Source: Eleusine coracana subsp. coracana | Taxonomy: Eukaryota > Streptophyta > Magnoliopsida > Poales > Poaceae | Assembly: GCA_032690845.1 (NCBI GenBank) | Contig: CM064434.1 | Coordinates: forward strand, 9,860,108 to 9,924,107 | DNA: 64,000 nt | Direction: 5' to 3' | Shown: positions 27,313 to 40,300 of the stretch, piece after piece | How positions within the stretch are numbered: position 1 is the stretch's first letter | How the letters are laid out: each line of letters opens with the position of its first letter | Position numbers and translations under genes: made by a program | The notes under the pieces: generated by a model | The model's input: only the letters and a program-made list of their open reading frames with translations | Database searches by the model: none | What the model was told of the DNA's origin: nothing

Positions 27313-27705
27313 TGGCACAGGAGGAGGTCGACCAAGGAAGAGTCCTTAAACAGTAACTCTAACAAGCTTGCCAAGGATTGGATATTTACTTCTGCTTGGC
27401 ACAGCCATACGCAGATTATAATTCGTTTTCACCTCACCATAGTGGATCTTGCAGATTTATGGGTCTTGATGTATGATATGTTTGGACCTTTGGGGATAAT
27501 GATCAGGCATCAAGGTGAGATCTCGGTGGCTAGATATGACAAAATAACAGTTAAAAAAGCAACAAGTGTTCTTATCTCATTATTGAGTTTTACATTTTGA
27601 TTTAATTGTTTGATATACATAGTTTGCTTCTGTGATACATGGTTTAGTTTAATTATACTTTAATAAATATTGATACTTTTTAATGGTTTTTGCTTGTGTA
27701 ATTCT

Positions 27706-27736
27706 TAGTGCCTGTAGCAACGCATGGGTATATCAG
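27706..27736 (+). mobile_element. Possible Helitron 3' terminus
   Basis: GTGCCTGTAGCAACGCATGG followed by a GTAGTC tail resembles the GCCCGT...GCAACGCACGGGC hairpin that precedes the CTRR end of plant Helitrons. The final CTAG is not intact. Directly after it comes TCTATATACTAAT, which looks like a plant Helitron 5' start, so two elements may abut. Weak evidence without alignment. Confidence 0.35.
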
Positions 27737-27984
27737 TAGTCTATATACTAATCATGCGAGGACTTCAGCTCCACCCCTCCAGCGTCATTGGTGGATGGGC
27801 TTTCCTGGACTCTGCCTCTCCCGTGGACCATACCGTCAGTTTGGTCGCAGCCCATGGTATCAACGGTTGGGGAAGCATCCGCAGCAAAGCACCAGTGGTT
27901 TTTGTCAAGTAATCAGGTAGACGCTGGAGGATGATTTGTCTCTGTGCCACGATTGAGAGAATATTGTTACCACCCTAAGCCTAC

Positions 27985-28165
27985 GGAGGATGAGCTACAA
28001 TATTTTACTCCAGAATGCCTATTAATCTTGCTGGGAAAGCTATCCCCTGAGCAGGTTGAAAATCTGTTGTTGCTATTATGAAGGGTTAGGCATGTACGCA
28101 ACGTTGTGCATGAGGAAAAGCCAATCTCAGTCAGAAGCTACTAGAGATTGATTGACGTGCTACGC
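27985..28165 (+). pseudogene. C-terminal remnant of a LINE-type ORF2 / RNase H region
   Basis: A broken frame reads SPEQVENLLLLL, stop, RVRHVRNVVHEEKPIS. This resembles the tail common to plant LINE and related proteins (tryptophan/arginine-rich WRxRHVRNxVVH). It is short and broken, with no other LINE domain beside it. Confidence 0.4.
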
Positions 28166-28430
28166 CACAATATGATTTTATTCAGCCCCAGTGTTATGAT
28201 TTCATTCAGCCCCTCTATTGAGAATTTCATAGTTTATAATAAAGAGAAATGTTGAAAGTATATCTGAATATATTGTGTAAATATAATAAATTTTAGAGGC
28301 TGGACACTAAGTATGCAAAAGATGAAATAATAATGTAAAAATACAGAAAGGTCTAATTTATAAAATGGCCATATCCTCCCTGGCATTCTTCTTCACCATT
28401 TCCTTTCCTCCATTACTCTCTCCCGCGCAC

Positions 28431-28486
28431 CTCTCGCATGTCGCAGCATGACCAGGCCCTCTCGCATGTCGCAGCATGACCAGGCC
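28431..28486. repeat. 28-bp tandem duplication
   Basis: The 28-bp unit starting CTCTCGCATGTCGCAGCATG is present twice without change (28431-28458, 28459-28486). It lies in a GC-rich stretch (28390-28860) that produces long ORFs on both strands by composition alone. Confidence 0.9.
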
Positions 28487-28489
28487 GCC

Positions 28490-29510
28490 TCACCCTGGCT
28501 CCATGCAACCCACGAAACACATCCCCATCCATGACCGCAACTGTGCCCCCCCTTCCCTTTCACATACCGCCGTACCATGGCCTTACCGCACATTGTCACT
28601 ATGCCCTTCTCACTAGATCTACAGCGCGCTCCCGCGTCCCTTGCGTCGGGCTCTCCTCATCCTCTTCCTCTCCCACATGTGTCTCCGCCATACCGCTGCA
28701 CTGCTGCCACATGCTACAACTCCTCGCCATGCCTGCCATAGAAGCTTGCTGTGGCCACAACCGCTCCATCTCCATGATGGTGAAGTGGAAGAAGCAAAAT
28801 GGTGCCCACACACAAGCTCGGTCGGTGCGACTGTGCAGGCCTCTGACTCATAGACCATGATGGGAATTAACCTTAGGTGACGACGTGCTTAATGGTGACG
28901 ACATCCATGTCGTAAGGAAGAGTCATGCTTGCAAGGGAGGGTAGCCACATTGCTCAAAATGTTGTGGGAGGTGCTAGTCTTTTACAGTTATATTTACTAC
29001 TACACTTAATACTATGTGTGCTTCCTTCGAGGCCATGTGGCATCCCTGTTTGAAGTCCGGCAAAAACTTGTGGAAGATGAAAGGCTACAAGAAAGTGCCA
29101 TGTTACATAAGTAGCTGAATCAAGTAGACATGGCAACCGCCTCTAGAGGGGAAGTTGTCAGCGCTCAGTTTTGGCTTTGTACTGGGTAGACTTTGGAAGT
29201 AAGTCACATGAGCTCGCACATTGGATGATTCACACGGCAGTGTGGCGTATGCAGGTTCCTTGTTTTGTTGAGAAAATGGATAAGCAGAATTGTACTTTGA
29301 TTTCTAATAAATCCAACAATGCTCTCTCTTTTTTCAGGAATAAAAAAAAGCAAATCCGGTTGGGAAAAGAAATGTTCAGGGGGTTGACCAAAGCATGGAG
29401 GCAATGTGTTACGGGCCTGGAGGGCCAGCGACGGCAGCCGCCAAAGCCAGGGTAAGAGTGAAGTAATCGCCTCATATTAGTATATCTACTCCTATCAATT
29501 TAGGTGGAAA
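28490..29510. other. No recognisable gene
   Basis: GC-rich to 28860, then mixed composition. ORFs on both strands overlap and match nothing I know; they look compositional. Probably transposon debris. Confidence 0.4.
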
Positions 29511-29519
29511 CGTTCATGC

Positions 29520-29900
29520 CATCAAAAAATCTACGGTAAGCCCACAAAGTTAGCGATTGAATTCAAATCAGTTTCGTACCTTCCATATCAAGTACCGAAT
29601 TCAAATAATCATAATCCCTCATCTGTAGTTCAAATGAGGCAAACTCGGACTCTATCTCGTAGCCCTCAAAAAGTTCTACAACTTTGATATTCAATAGAAG
29701 TCAAGATTCCACCAGTTTAGGTTCCAAATTTACGATACAAAAATATTTGTTCAGATTTGGACTCCTCTGCACAGGTCTCTGTGCGGGGCCCATATCTCCT
29801 ACCTCTGAAGTCCAAATAATATAGTCCACATATATTCTGAAAAGGTCTCGATGAGATCCACAACTTTCATATTTTAACTTTTTTTATTAGAGCAAGTCCA
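29520..29900. repeat. Probable LTR-retrotransposon non-coding sequence
   Basis: Contains phrases typical of grass Gypsy untranslated/LTR DNA, such as AAAGTTCTACAACTTTG and GGTCTCGATGAGATCCACAA. No ends, primer site or coding sequence could be placed. The following 29900-30370 is plain AT-rich DNA. Confidence 0.35.
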
Positions 29901-30369
29901 AATCACGTTGTAATGTAGTGTTGTTTTTATTCTACGTGAATTAATTTTTTCTATCGTATAAAGCTTTTAAAAATCTTTAGGCATTAGGTTATGACCTTGA
30001 TCTTGCTTGTTGGGCTTCATAGAGGTCCAATGGTGTGTTTTAGACGTTATGAACTTGTGAGAATTCCTCTTTGCATGGTAAATTGGGTTTCATATCAGTA
30101 CTTCTCATATTTGAATATTTTTTAATATTATTTCACTTAATTTTATAACATAGCACTCAAACGATACTACATGTGAAAATCGTTAATATTATAGGTAAAA
30201 AAATATTTATAATAAGAATACAGTAAAAATAATAGGAAAATTATTAGTTATAACATATAAAATGGTACACTAGGAAGCACCAACAATAATATAAATATAA
30301 TCTTTCATACGAAAAATATTAACAATTATATTATATAAATAATTTACGTTTAAATCATAAAGAGTGTTT

Positions 30370-31244
30370 TATTTTTTAAAAAACCGTAGAGGTAGTGCCA
30401 CTGTTGTTGCCGCCACCAACAATCCTTGTTGGAGTAAGCAGTAGCCGACAAAGACAGAGGTTGAGCTAAACAAGCTCGCTGACATGGAGCAGGATATAAG
30501 CTTCACGCTTGAGTATGAGCGTCGTGCCAAACGCCATGGTGAAGCATCCACTTTAGGCGGCGCCGAATTCTTCATCCTTGACATCACGCTCTAACAGCTC
30601 TGGTCCCATGAGCACTACCAGCGTCCCCTCCTGCACGCACCGCTAACTAAGACTCCAACAGCAGGCGTCCCAGTGGTATGGCTACTCCAGCGACATGCCA
30701 TAGTCAACATCGTAATTCATAAACGTCGTCTTCACCGACATAACTGGCTATGTGCTACTCATAATTATTAATGGGGTTTTCTTTCATGTTCAACCTCGTA
30801 CTTCTATTGGTTTCTGTGGCTGCATCAGAATATGAGATCCTGTACGTCCACTGTATCGACCTCATGTGGTCGAGGCCTAAAGCACGAGACGCTATTGTGA
30901 TCATTATTGATGGCCTCCTCCTTCCTATGGGGGATTTGGCGCATGTACGATATCTGGGTCTCCCCTTGAAGGCCAAGACTTTATACACGAGCTTTGGAGT
31001 TCCATGTCCCTTCTTCAATGTTCCTGGGACTGTAGCTCTACGTGGAAGTAATGTTGTTTCGTCGTCACACACCATCATTGCAGGATTTGTAGGCGACGTC
31101 GCTTACTCGTTCCAGTTGCATGTTAATCGCCCAAGGTGCAACCCGGTGTGGCTACTTCCCTGATGGACATTCACACTCTAGTCTTCGGGCGAGGCTTGGT
31201 GGTGCCCAAGCATAACGATGCGCTGGATTCGAAGATGGAGGATG
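30370..31244. other. No supported gene; ORF of unknown value
   Basis: A 130-codon plus-strand frame (30771-31163) starts with a hydrophobic stretch that could pass for a signal peptide (FMFNLVLLLVSVAAS), but nothing downstream resembles a known family and no splice signals or neighbours support it. The region is the left flank of the LTR at 31245. Confidence 0.3.
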
Positions 31245-32191
31245 TGTTATGGGCCAAGAGTAGGGCTGGGCAACATTGAGTTATTACGGTTATTTCGGTT
31301 TGGTATATTTTTTTTGTTTTAAAATATTTTGGTTTTGGAAAACTGGAAACCAAAATAATTTTGAGGAAATTAAAAACCTAACCTAAATAACCGAAATATT
31401 TCGGTTCAGTTTTTTTGGATTTCAGCTTTAACTTTAATTTTGAATGTTGTACTCTGTTTAGAAATTTTTCTATGGTACAAAGGTTAATATTAATAAGGTC
31501 ATAGCAATATACATGGTAACTTCAAAATCACACACTAACACTGATTTGAATACGAAGAGAAGATTTGTTATCCTAATTTGTCTCAACTACTAAATAATTA
31601 CGTATACAACAATAAGATGAAGAACATAATAATGTAATATGTGAAAATTTGGTTATTTCGGATATTACGGTTTCTCAATAACAAAATCTAAATAATTACA
31701 GTTAACTAACAAGTCATTTTTGAAAACCAAAATAATTTTGGTTAACTAAATAATACAAAATATTGGTTATAATGGTTCGAGTTCGGTTTCAATATTCGGT
31801 TTACAGATTTTTTGCCCACCCTAGCCAAGAGGCCCACTAGGGTCCAGCGTTGACAGCCACCGCCCTGCCCCTCGATGACGACCTTGGTGCATCCCTAGGA
31901 TGCAGAGCCACATTATATGAAGGGTTCAATCAGAAAAGATAAGATCATTTAGTTAGATTCTATCTGGACCTCGAGAGTAGGGGTTAAGTTAGGTCTTGGA
32001 GTAAGAATAAATAATCACCCCAATCTATTCAAGAAAAGAAACAAACGCTTGAACCCTAAATTCTCTCTTGGTATGTGCACTGCCCTTCACACTCTCTCTC
32101 TCTCGGTTCTCTGCCGCTGCCTTCCCCAAGCCACAGGCCACCACCGCTGTTGCCGCTGCTAATTCTCACAGGAGTTAGCAGGCCCATAACA
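31245..32191 (+). mobile_element. LTR of a retrotransposon, interrupted by a hAT-type MITE
   Basis: The LTR starts TGTTATGGGCC and ends GGCCCATAACA, a perfect 11-bp terminal inverted repeat with TG...CA ends. A tRNA-iMet-type primer site follows after three bases, so this is a 5' LTR on the plus strand. Without the nested MITE and its duplicated target the LTR would be about 376 bp. No gag or pol is recognisable downstream, so the element is truncated. Confidence 0.85.
31261..31823. mobile_element. hAT-type MITE with 8-bp target duplication
   Basis: A 563-bp AT-rich element with inverted ends TAGGGCTGGGCAA (left) and TAGGGTGGGCAAAA (complement of right). It is flanked by the perfect 8-bp repeat GCCAAGAG (31253-31260 and 31824-31831), diagnostic of hAT transposition. 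The interior is rich in CCGAAATATTTCGGTT-like words and non-coding. It sits 16 bp inside the LTR start. Confidence 0.93.
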
Positions 32192-32194
32192 CAA

Positions 32195-32206
32195 TGGTAT
32201 CAGGGC
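32195..32206 (+). other. Primer binding site (tRNA-iMet type)
   Basis: TGGTATCAGGGC, one base off the usual plant TGGTATCAGAGC, three bases after the LTR end at 32191. It marks the start of the retrotransposon's internal region. Confidence 0.8.
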
Positions 32207-33046
32207 ATGACATTGTACCCTTATATACATATAGAAACCATAGTGATATGTACGGCCACACGTATAGAAACCATTGCCGTTGATGCTTTGATGCAAACAT
32301 TTCCTACGTTAACAAAGAAAACTAACTCGAAATATCAAGCCCGCCATAACAGTAAAGTAAAAAATTTAAGTTTTAAACCTCGATATTGGTTTTATAACAA
32401 TATTAATCTGAGGCCAGAATTGAGGTTTATGACGAAACCAATGACAAATTCATTATTAAGCACTCTAAATTTGGACAGTCCAAACACGCCACCTCCATTA
32501 ACTTTTGCATACATACGGAAGATGGGACATCGAGAAACTTGGGCAAGCAACTTACTTGCAGATGTAATGGGAGAAAATACAGCGGGTTGCGAAGATGAAT
32601 CAATCCTCCGCTACACAGGGCCTCCTTACAGTTGTCCAAAAGATAAGTGCAGAAACCTGCATAAAAAGGTGAACTCAATATTAAAGCTCTTGGATTATCT
32701 CCAGCACTATATTTAAAATGGATACCTATAAATAAAAACCATGGTGACGCAAAAACTGCCCCAAACAGAAAACCTAAATGGATACCGATACGTCAATTTT
32801 TAGATTCAAACCCCAATTTCTCTCCTAGTGACCCAAATGTAATAAGTTTCAATAGTCTCCTGGGAACATAAAATCCTCCACACGCGTGGGATATGCTCAA
32901 CCACTTGCGCAGGGCTTCTGCAGCCGAATCTGCTGTCTTACCTCCCCGCCTCTTCGATTCCAGCCACAGACATCACCATGGGAGGCAAGGGCCACCTTCC
33001 CCCATCTCCTCCACCCCCGCCGGACCTCGTTGGTCGACTCAGGATC
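32207..33046. other. No recognisable gene; possible exon-like fragment near the end
   Basis: Most of this stretch gives no known protein. At 32979-33046 a short GC-rich frame starts ATGGGAGGCAAGGGCC and reads a proline run, then DLVGRLRIK; it looks like the start of a first exon, or a captured fragment, cut by the foldback element that follows. No continuation was found. Confidence 0.35.
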
Positions 33047-33336
33047 AAGGAAAAAAATTTCAGTATAGAAAAAATATAGGTGGTCACTGATAAATACGAT
33101 ATTTTGGAAATATCGGTAATTTCGGTGAAGAAAATAAATTATATTTTGAATTTTTTTTATGATTTGAGAAGAAATAGTCTTAAATCTATAAACTATCATA
33201 ATTACATGTATAATGAACGTAATTTTCGTAAACACAGTCAATGATAAAATTTCGGTGATAAAAATTATATCGGACCTTACCGATAAATACGATATATCGG
33301 ATATTTCGGTAAAATTTTGCTGAAATTTTTTCCTAG
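33047..33336. mobile_element. MITE-like element with inverted ends
   Basis: The left end AGGAAAAAAATTTCAG is matched in inverted form at the right (complement AGGAAAAAATTTCAGC, near 33320-33336). The interior repeats the word CGATAAATACGATAT near 33090 and 33280, with several CGGTAATTTCGG variants. AT-rich, non-coding, about 290 bp. The target duplication is not clear. Confidence 0.65.
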
Positions 33337-33339
33337 CTC

Positions 33340-34260
33340 ATGATATCAGCCCCACCTCCAAGCTTATTGCACACTGCCGCCATCCTCAAAGCACATCTCC
33401 GCCGTAATTTTTATGTGGCTCCATCGTGGAGGATGTGGCGTCTTCCAGTCCTCCCTGTGCTCATAACTCATCCAGGACATGCTTTTCAGATTGATATGAC
33501 AAACTAATTTCCCTGGTCCATCGTTCCTCATTGAATCTCGAAGTAATTTAAGTAGCTATCATGCTGAGGAAATCTGATAGGACAAAGATTAGAGAAGGGG
33601 ACAGTAATGAACACACCTTAGATAATAACTAAATCGGAGTTCGCCAAGAATCGGAAGAATGTGCCCTGAGACTTTTTTTGAAGAACTGTGTATTAGTTGA
33701 CGGCTTTGATGACTCGACGGTGAATATTAAGGAAAGGAGAGCGAGACCCGCGTATAGCTGTTAATGCCATGACCTTGCCGATGACCAGAGATGCTCGAAG
33801 TGCGACTTTGTGGCACTTCGGGGTCATTGCCTCTTTCTTTATACATTGGCGTACTAATAGCTTGGTTAAACTTGAGACAAACCAGAGGACGAAACAAAGT
33901 CTCGTCAAAAAAATTATTCGCTGTTGATGACTGGAACGCACATTATGTGATCCGTGAATTCCGTAATTCACTGAAATAAAAGACATCGAGGACTATTCCC
34001 TCTGCAGCATGTTATTAGGAGCGTGCAGTCTACATATATCATACTCCCTAAAATAGCTAGGGTCAAAACTCTTGGAGATGTACTTCCTTAATGTCTTAAC
34101 ATTACTATCATCATCAGTAAATGTTCTACATAGGTCTATATGCAAATAAATAGACATTAATGATATATACCAATATGAAAATATTCATTATCACATTCTT
34201 TTCATAGTGTAAAAGCAGCCATCACCTAGAATGAAGATACGGATGCAGAATTCCTTCAAT
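33340..34260. other. No recognisable gene
   Basis: Short ORFs only, none recognisable. I see nothing else clear in this stretch. Confidence 0.4.
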
Positions 34261-35047
34261 CCAAAGAAGGTTGCATTTGACGTGACCTAGCGCCGCCAGG
34301 AGCCTAGGAGTGCCCAGACGCCACCGCAGCTTGGTCCCCCTCCTCCTTCTTCTCCGGTGCCCACACCGGCGGGGAGGAGGAGCAGGGATCCATCCTTCTT
34401 CTTAGTCTAGTTGTTCTTTTTCTTAGATCAAGTCTTAGGTTAGGGTTGAGGTCTTCTTCATGATGAGTTTTTCGGTATTAGGAATTTGTTTCCTCCTTTT
34501 TCTCGTCAGTCAAGTCGAGGAAAAAGAGTGGATTTGGTCTCTTCATGGCGGCATCAATAAAGATGATGGCGGCGGCGACATCGTCAACAACTTTCATGTC
34601 TTGGTGACATGGAGATTTCGGTTTCTGGACAGCGACATCAAGACGGAGATGGTATTGTTGGCGTGGAATAAAATTCTCCGGTCCCTTCTCCGTTTTGTTG
34701 TGGTTAGTTCCAACCACGATGAAGGACTTATGAGATCCGGTTCAATATTTTTTCTTCTTCTTCAGTGGTAGAAGAAGAAGGAAGACATGAAAAAAAAGTG
34801 GATTATGCTCAATTCTACCTACAGCAATATTGGCCGCCATTTCCTGGGCACTTGTTCTCAGTCTGTTTGCTGAGTGTTTGCCTGTGTGATCATCTATATA
34901 AATCTTTATACAGGTTTAAGATTGAGTTTTATAGCTACATAGTGAGTGCACTTAGTTGTAATATCTCTATATTTCAGAGTGCTTGTAACATGAAGATGTA
35001 CTCATAAATTATTTAATATAATCCTTCTTCTATCTCAAAAAAAAAAA
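34261..35047 (+). mobile_element. Possible retroposed sequence ending in poly(A)
   Basis: A segment ending in 11 A residues (35037-35047) preceded by AATAAA-like words (ATAAAT, AATATA), as in LINE or processed-transcript insertions. The 5' portion is GC-rich with CCACCGC / CTCCTCC words; the 103-codon frame at 34460-34771 has no known domain. The start is arbitrary. Confidence 0.35.
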
Positions 35048-35784
35048 GTGGAGCCTGCTTTTCCTATAGATTAAGTCAAACAAACAAGGTTACATCAATA
35101 CCAGAGGTTTGAGCTTGAATACAGTGCCAGCACGGCAACACCTTATCAATAATCAGTCCATCGCTAAGTACATAAAACAATTTTAATCTCTCCTTTCCAT
35201 TATTCCAGATCAATATAACCAAGCAATACCGTATAAAACCTAGTATTTCTTCTTCTTGTTCCAGTTCATGTAATGTATTGGTTCCACAAATAAATCAATG
35301 ACAAAGCAACATGGTACAATAGATCTGATACTAAAGCTAGGTCCAGCATGTTACATTATAATTAGTAAAGGGCGGATCCCGGAAAGCAAGAAGAACATGT
35401 GATTGGGCGTTGTCTATTGACTTGCAGAGTTTTTTTTTTTTCTTGTTTCTTTTTGCTTGCTGACAACGGGTGACGCGATATTATATTAATGCTCGTTGAT
35501 GCCTTGGGGAATGGTGACCCAGTTACAGAATCTCCCTTTCGTGTACACTGTACCCTTTTCTTTATCAGAAATCCTTTTGATCAGTCGACTGAAAATGCGA
35601 CTCTGTTTCGGTCACGCTCAGCCACTCGATCTATTCCAATATCGTGCACCTTGATGGAACCCAACCCGGTTTGATCTATTTGCTAACAGACCTGCAAGTT
35701 CAAACGGGTCTGTCAGACCCGTTATCCGCCACCGATCTTAGCTGCTTCCTTCCCTCAAACAGGGGCCTAGCCACTTGCAGGAAA
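35048..35784. other. No recognisable gene
   Basis: Mixed composition with one poly(T) stretch near 35431. No coding or element signature identified. Confidence 0.4.
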
Positions 35785-35920
35785 CCAGAGCAGAGACGGA
35801 GGAGTCGAGGAGACTAGGAGGTGGAAGCGGGGGTTTGGCGGCATCCATTTCTCCAGAGCAGAGACGGAGGAGCTGAGGAGACTTGGAGGTTGACGCGGGG
35901 GTTTGGCGGCGTCCATTTCT
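35785..35920. repeat. 68-bp GC-rich tandem duplication
   Basis: A unit starting CCAGAGCAGAGACGGAGGAG occurs at 35785-35852 and again at 35853-35920 with a handful of substitutions. It lies in a GC-rich segment with overlapping ORFs on both strands that resemble nothing known. Confidence 0.9.
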
Positions 35921-36139
35921 CGTCGGCGATGATTTCTTGTTGGCATTCATGCTTCTTCTCGCTCCTCCCGTATGTGATCCGCCTATGGAGGCGACTGATT
36001 TCATTTTTTCTCTTTTGTTCCGTCCATGGTTTGTCCTCTTTTCTCGTTCTAGGGATTTGTCCAATGCTTCCACCTAGCAGCTTGCCGGCAATTCAAGTTG
36101 CAGAGGCCATAGCCAACCGTGGTTGATCTCATTGTTTTG

Positions 36140-37391
36140 GCTTCGGGGGTCTGTTGTAACGTCTGAATTGTAAGTTTCAATCCTACTTCAGTGGTATAAC
36201 ACTCCAAAATCCATGAACACTCCGTGATATCACTAAAACCACACATCCAATAGCTGAAAAATTAAATAAAAATTTCGTTATCATCTCCTTTGTAGTTATA
36301 AGCAACACGGAGGCAAAAGACATAGAAATACCAAAGAATTAAGGCACCACTCTAGCATTAATGAAATATTCCAATGAAAGGCAAGAGTAACTCTAAAATA
36401 ATAAGTTTGACATCCACACTTCTTTAAGTATCATTAACAAAGGCTCTAACGATTGACTTTAATTATTAAGACTGTATGAAGTGTAAGATATGTAGCTAAT
36501 CCCTCTTTCCCTCCTAGCAATTATGAAGCACCTAGAGAAACAAGGGTGAGAATAAAATCTCAGCAAGTAAAATTATTTTGACAAGGTATTTAAACCACAA
36601 GCTAGGGTTAACAATGATTTAACATAGAACTGCACTTCAATGATAATAAAGCTATAAATTTGATATAAAGTGAATAACTTTTAAGTAGAACATATTTAGA
36701 TGATAGAGCTTCAATAATAACAACACATCACATTATGATACCTCGTGAATGCATATGAATACAAATGCATATGTCTCCTGCCTCCATACCCAATAAATTA
36801 TATCGAGGTGCATCCCATGATGCTATATCAGTACGGCCGTGATCATAAAATAATATCAGCAGTGCTGCTTGTCTTTTTCATAAAATTGAAATTATAAAAG
36901 AAACAAGAACAAATAAATACACCAAGCATCTTTATTGAATAATTTACAACTTTCGTATTCATTACTAAATTTATTTTCAATGTTTACCAGTTCTAATTGC
37001 TTCTACCATGTGACTGACAGCGAACAGCAACAAGCGCTGACTGTGTAGAACCATAGCTCCAAAACTAATGACCAGAACACAAAATGTAAACACTACCTAG
37101 AAAGAGGTAATAATGTACTACAAACGATCCTATATACCCCTGGATCAATTCTACCTCTAAAGTATTTCAAATCGCCACTCAAAACAGACAGTATGAGAAA
37201 AGATATACAACATTCGTGTTCATGGAATTCTCATAATCAACTCCTAAACCCTGAAAAAGACCTTGATCTATTGTTGCATCCAACGGAGAGAAACGAACTG
37301 CAAGACATTGTCACCTACAGCTACCTGATGCAACACAGAGGGATCAGCAAGGGAAAAGATCGATTTTGTAAATTCCTAGGGAATACAGTGA
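36140..37391 (-). mobile_element. Probable LTR / 3' region of a minus-strand Gypsy element
   Basis: AT-rich non-coding DNA with LTR-like phrases (GGGTGAGAATAAAATCTCAGC near 36550, read on plus). Its right edge continues across the CACTA insertion into 43855-44352, where minus-strand Gypsy pol remains, so it is probably that element's 3' non-coding region and LTR. Exact LTR ends were not found. Confidence 0.4.
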
Positions 37392-40300
37392 CACTACAAG
37401 AAACTATTTAATTTGTGACGGATTTCCCATGATAATTTCAGATAACGTCATAGATTCGATGTTAAGGGTGGAAAGCCCAGAAAACCATGATGCCTTTTCA
37501 ATATCGTCACAGTTTGACCCAAAAACTATGACAATTAGTGAGTTCGTCATGAACAGTAAACCAAAAGCCCAAAACAATATGATGTTTAATCAAATTCATC
37601 AAAAACTATAAATTAAAAATCATGATGTTATATGTAAAGTAAATTTAAATTTTTTTAAAAAAATCACAAACTATAAATTAATATTTATTGTGTCATAAAA
37701 AATATTTTATACAAATTAAAATTAATAAACTGAAGAAGCCAAGATTTGACCTTGCAACCTCTCCAAATTTAATCAAATTCATCACAAACTATAAATTAAA
37801 AATCATGATGTTATATGCAAAGTAAATTTAAAAAATTAAAAAAAAATCACAAACTATAAATTAATATTTATGGTGTCATGAAAAATATTTTATACAAATT
37901 AAAATTAATAAATGGAAGAAGCCAAGATTTGACCTTGCAACCTCTCCAAATAGAATATTTTGACCTTTCCATTAGGCTATAATGACTTGGTTTGTTCACT
38001 TTCTCACAATCTTATGTTTTTATACTGTTATTACTACTAAGTGTCACGTCACTAGGCCAGCTCATGCGCCATGTCGGGTCCAGCCAGCTCACCCGGCCGC
38101 AGGCCCATGTCACCAGGCCGCAGGCTCCAGGTCACCCGCCAGCCAAATCTCCAAAATTGATTTAAAAAGGGGAGCATAGAAGTGACAAATAAACTTTAGG
38201 AATGGTAAATTTGCACAGCGATAGCTTAGAGTGACTAAGTTCCACCACTAGGTTACGACCTCATTTCTGGTCTACATTGATTTAATGTTTTCTAAGTACT
38301 TAAAACACGCAGCACATGAATCACAAATCTCACCTCCCTCCAGTCACGGGCACGCGCACGTCGCCTCCCATTTTTTTCCGCCGCCGACCATTGCCACGGC
38401 GAGGAATCATTGCCCCTCTCTGTTGTAGCACCTCCATTCGCCGGTTCTCCACCACCACCTCCACAAAGGGGCGCCCACCACCAGCACGCCGTGGTCCGCC
38501 TATCGCCGCCCCTCTCTGTTGCAGCATCTCCGTCCGCCGGTTCTCCACCACCACCTCCACCAAGGGGCGCCCACCACCAGCACACCATCGTCCACCTCCC
38601 CTCTCCCCCCCCCCCCTAGCATGCCATCCAACACCACAGGGCTCGCCACGCCGTGCGAGTCCGCGTGCTCCAGGCACGCCACCACTAGGCGCTCTATACG
38701 TCGATGGGTTGGTGGATGGGATGTCTGGGCACCGGCAGCATGGCTCATCTGCTGCTTCTCCATGAAGAGCGGCGCCATCCCAACCCAGCCTTGGCCGAGT
38801 AGAGCAGCACGGTGTCCAGACCAGCTGCTCATCTGCTGCTTGAGGAGCTCCGCAAAGTGCAATGAGGTATAAATCTCAATGTTTTTCTCGATTTTCTTGT
38901 AGTACGGCTTCAAATTAGTTAGACTTATTCATTGAGTTTGTCTATAATGCTTGATCAGATGGATCGTAGTTGGGTTCATGGTAGATTGTTTTCCCCTGAA
39001 CACATTGATGGTTCAACCAATTCATGAGCTTCATTCAAGAAAAATTCAGTGAGAATGGAGAGAGTATCGATGTAGACGCTTTTGAGGATCCTGTTGGTTT
39101 GCATGGCTATAGTGATGGTTCCATACCTGGAGAAGATGACAGTGTGGATCGTTTGGAAGGGCTTATAGGAGACCTACACACTGTAGCCGAACAAGAAAGG
39201 CAGAATGGAGAAAATCAGGACGGAGAGGATCCGGATGGTGATGCAGAACCTCATGACAAGGAGTCTTTCTTTAAAATAGTGATGAAAGAGGCAAAGCATC
39301 AGTTGTATCTTGGTTGTACCAAATTTTCAAGGTTTTCTTTTGTGATAAAGCTTCTTCATATGAAGTCTTTATACAAGATAAGCTATTATGCATTTACAAT
39401 AATATTGAAGCTATTGGCTGAAGTATTTCCTGATTGCAATACACTCCCCAAGTCCTAAAATGAAGCAAAGATCATTGTTCAGCAATATAAGCAGGTCCAG
39501 CCCAATTCAGTGTTATATGTCCAATTTCCTTAAAGATCTATATGAACTTATTTGGTTAATTGCTTCTGTCGATGCTAATTGTTACTCTTTAAAGATCTGT
39601 ATCAACTTATTTGGTTAATTGCTTCTGTCCATGCTAATATGATTGTTCTTTAAAGGTCTGTCTGAACTTAATTAGCTGTAATGTTGTATTATTGATTAAA
39701 TTGAACATTCAGCTTCAGTAGTAATGCTCATAGGTCCCTAATTTGTTCATGTACTATGTGAAATAGCTGTTGTAGTAGTGTTGATAGGTCCCTAATCTAT
39801 TCATGTAGTGTGGTGCTTTAGCATAATTGTGTGGACATCTTGTGCGTATTAGTGTTAAATGATGTGTATACTTATTATTATATGACAGTAGGTCAGTAAA
39901 CTGTTTATGTTTTCTCTCAACCTAGAACCGCCTCTTGTTCCTTATGAAGAGGAACGTCTAAGGCGATGCATGCAGAACAATGCAAGGCTCGAGCAACTAG
40001 GGATTCCTGGGCTCACTGATTATCTTGCCAGAGCATATGGTGTTTCAAAAGAAAAGAACAAGACAAACACGAGAAGCAGAGAAGACTCTGAATCAGACTA
40101 TGATCCTTTCTAGGATGATACTGCTGAATAAGATTTAGTTCATGATGATGTTACTGAGGTGATAACTCTTCCATCTTTTCAGGTCTTATCTTGGTGTCTA
40201 TTTGGTAATGAAATATAAATATATGCAAACTCTAATGAATAGTTTCTTCCATTTCTAGCAGGGCTCTAAGGGGAACAACACCAAGAAAACTAGCGAAGAT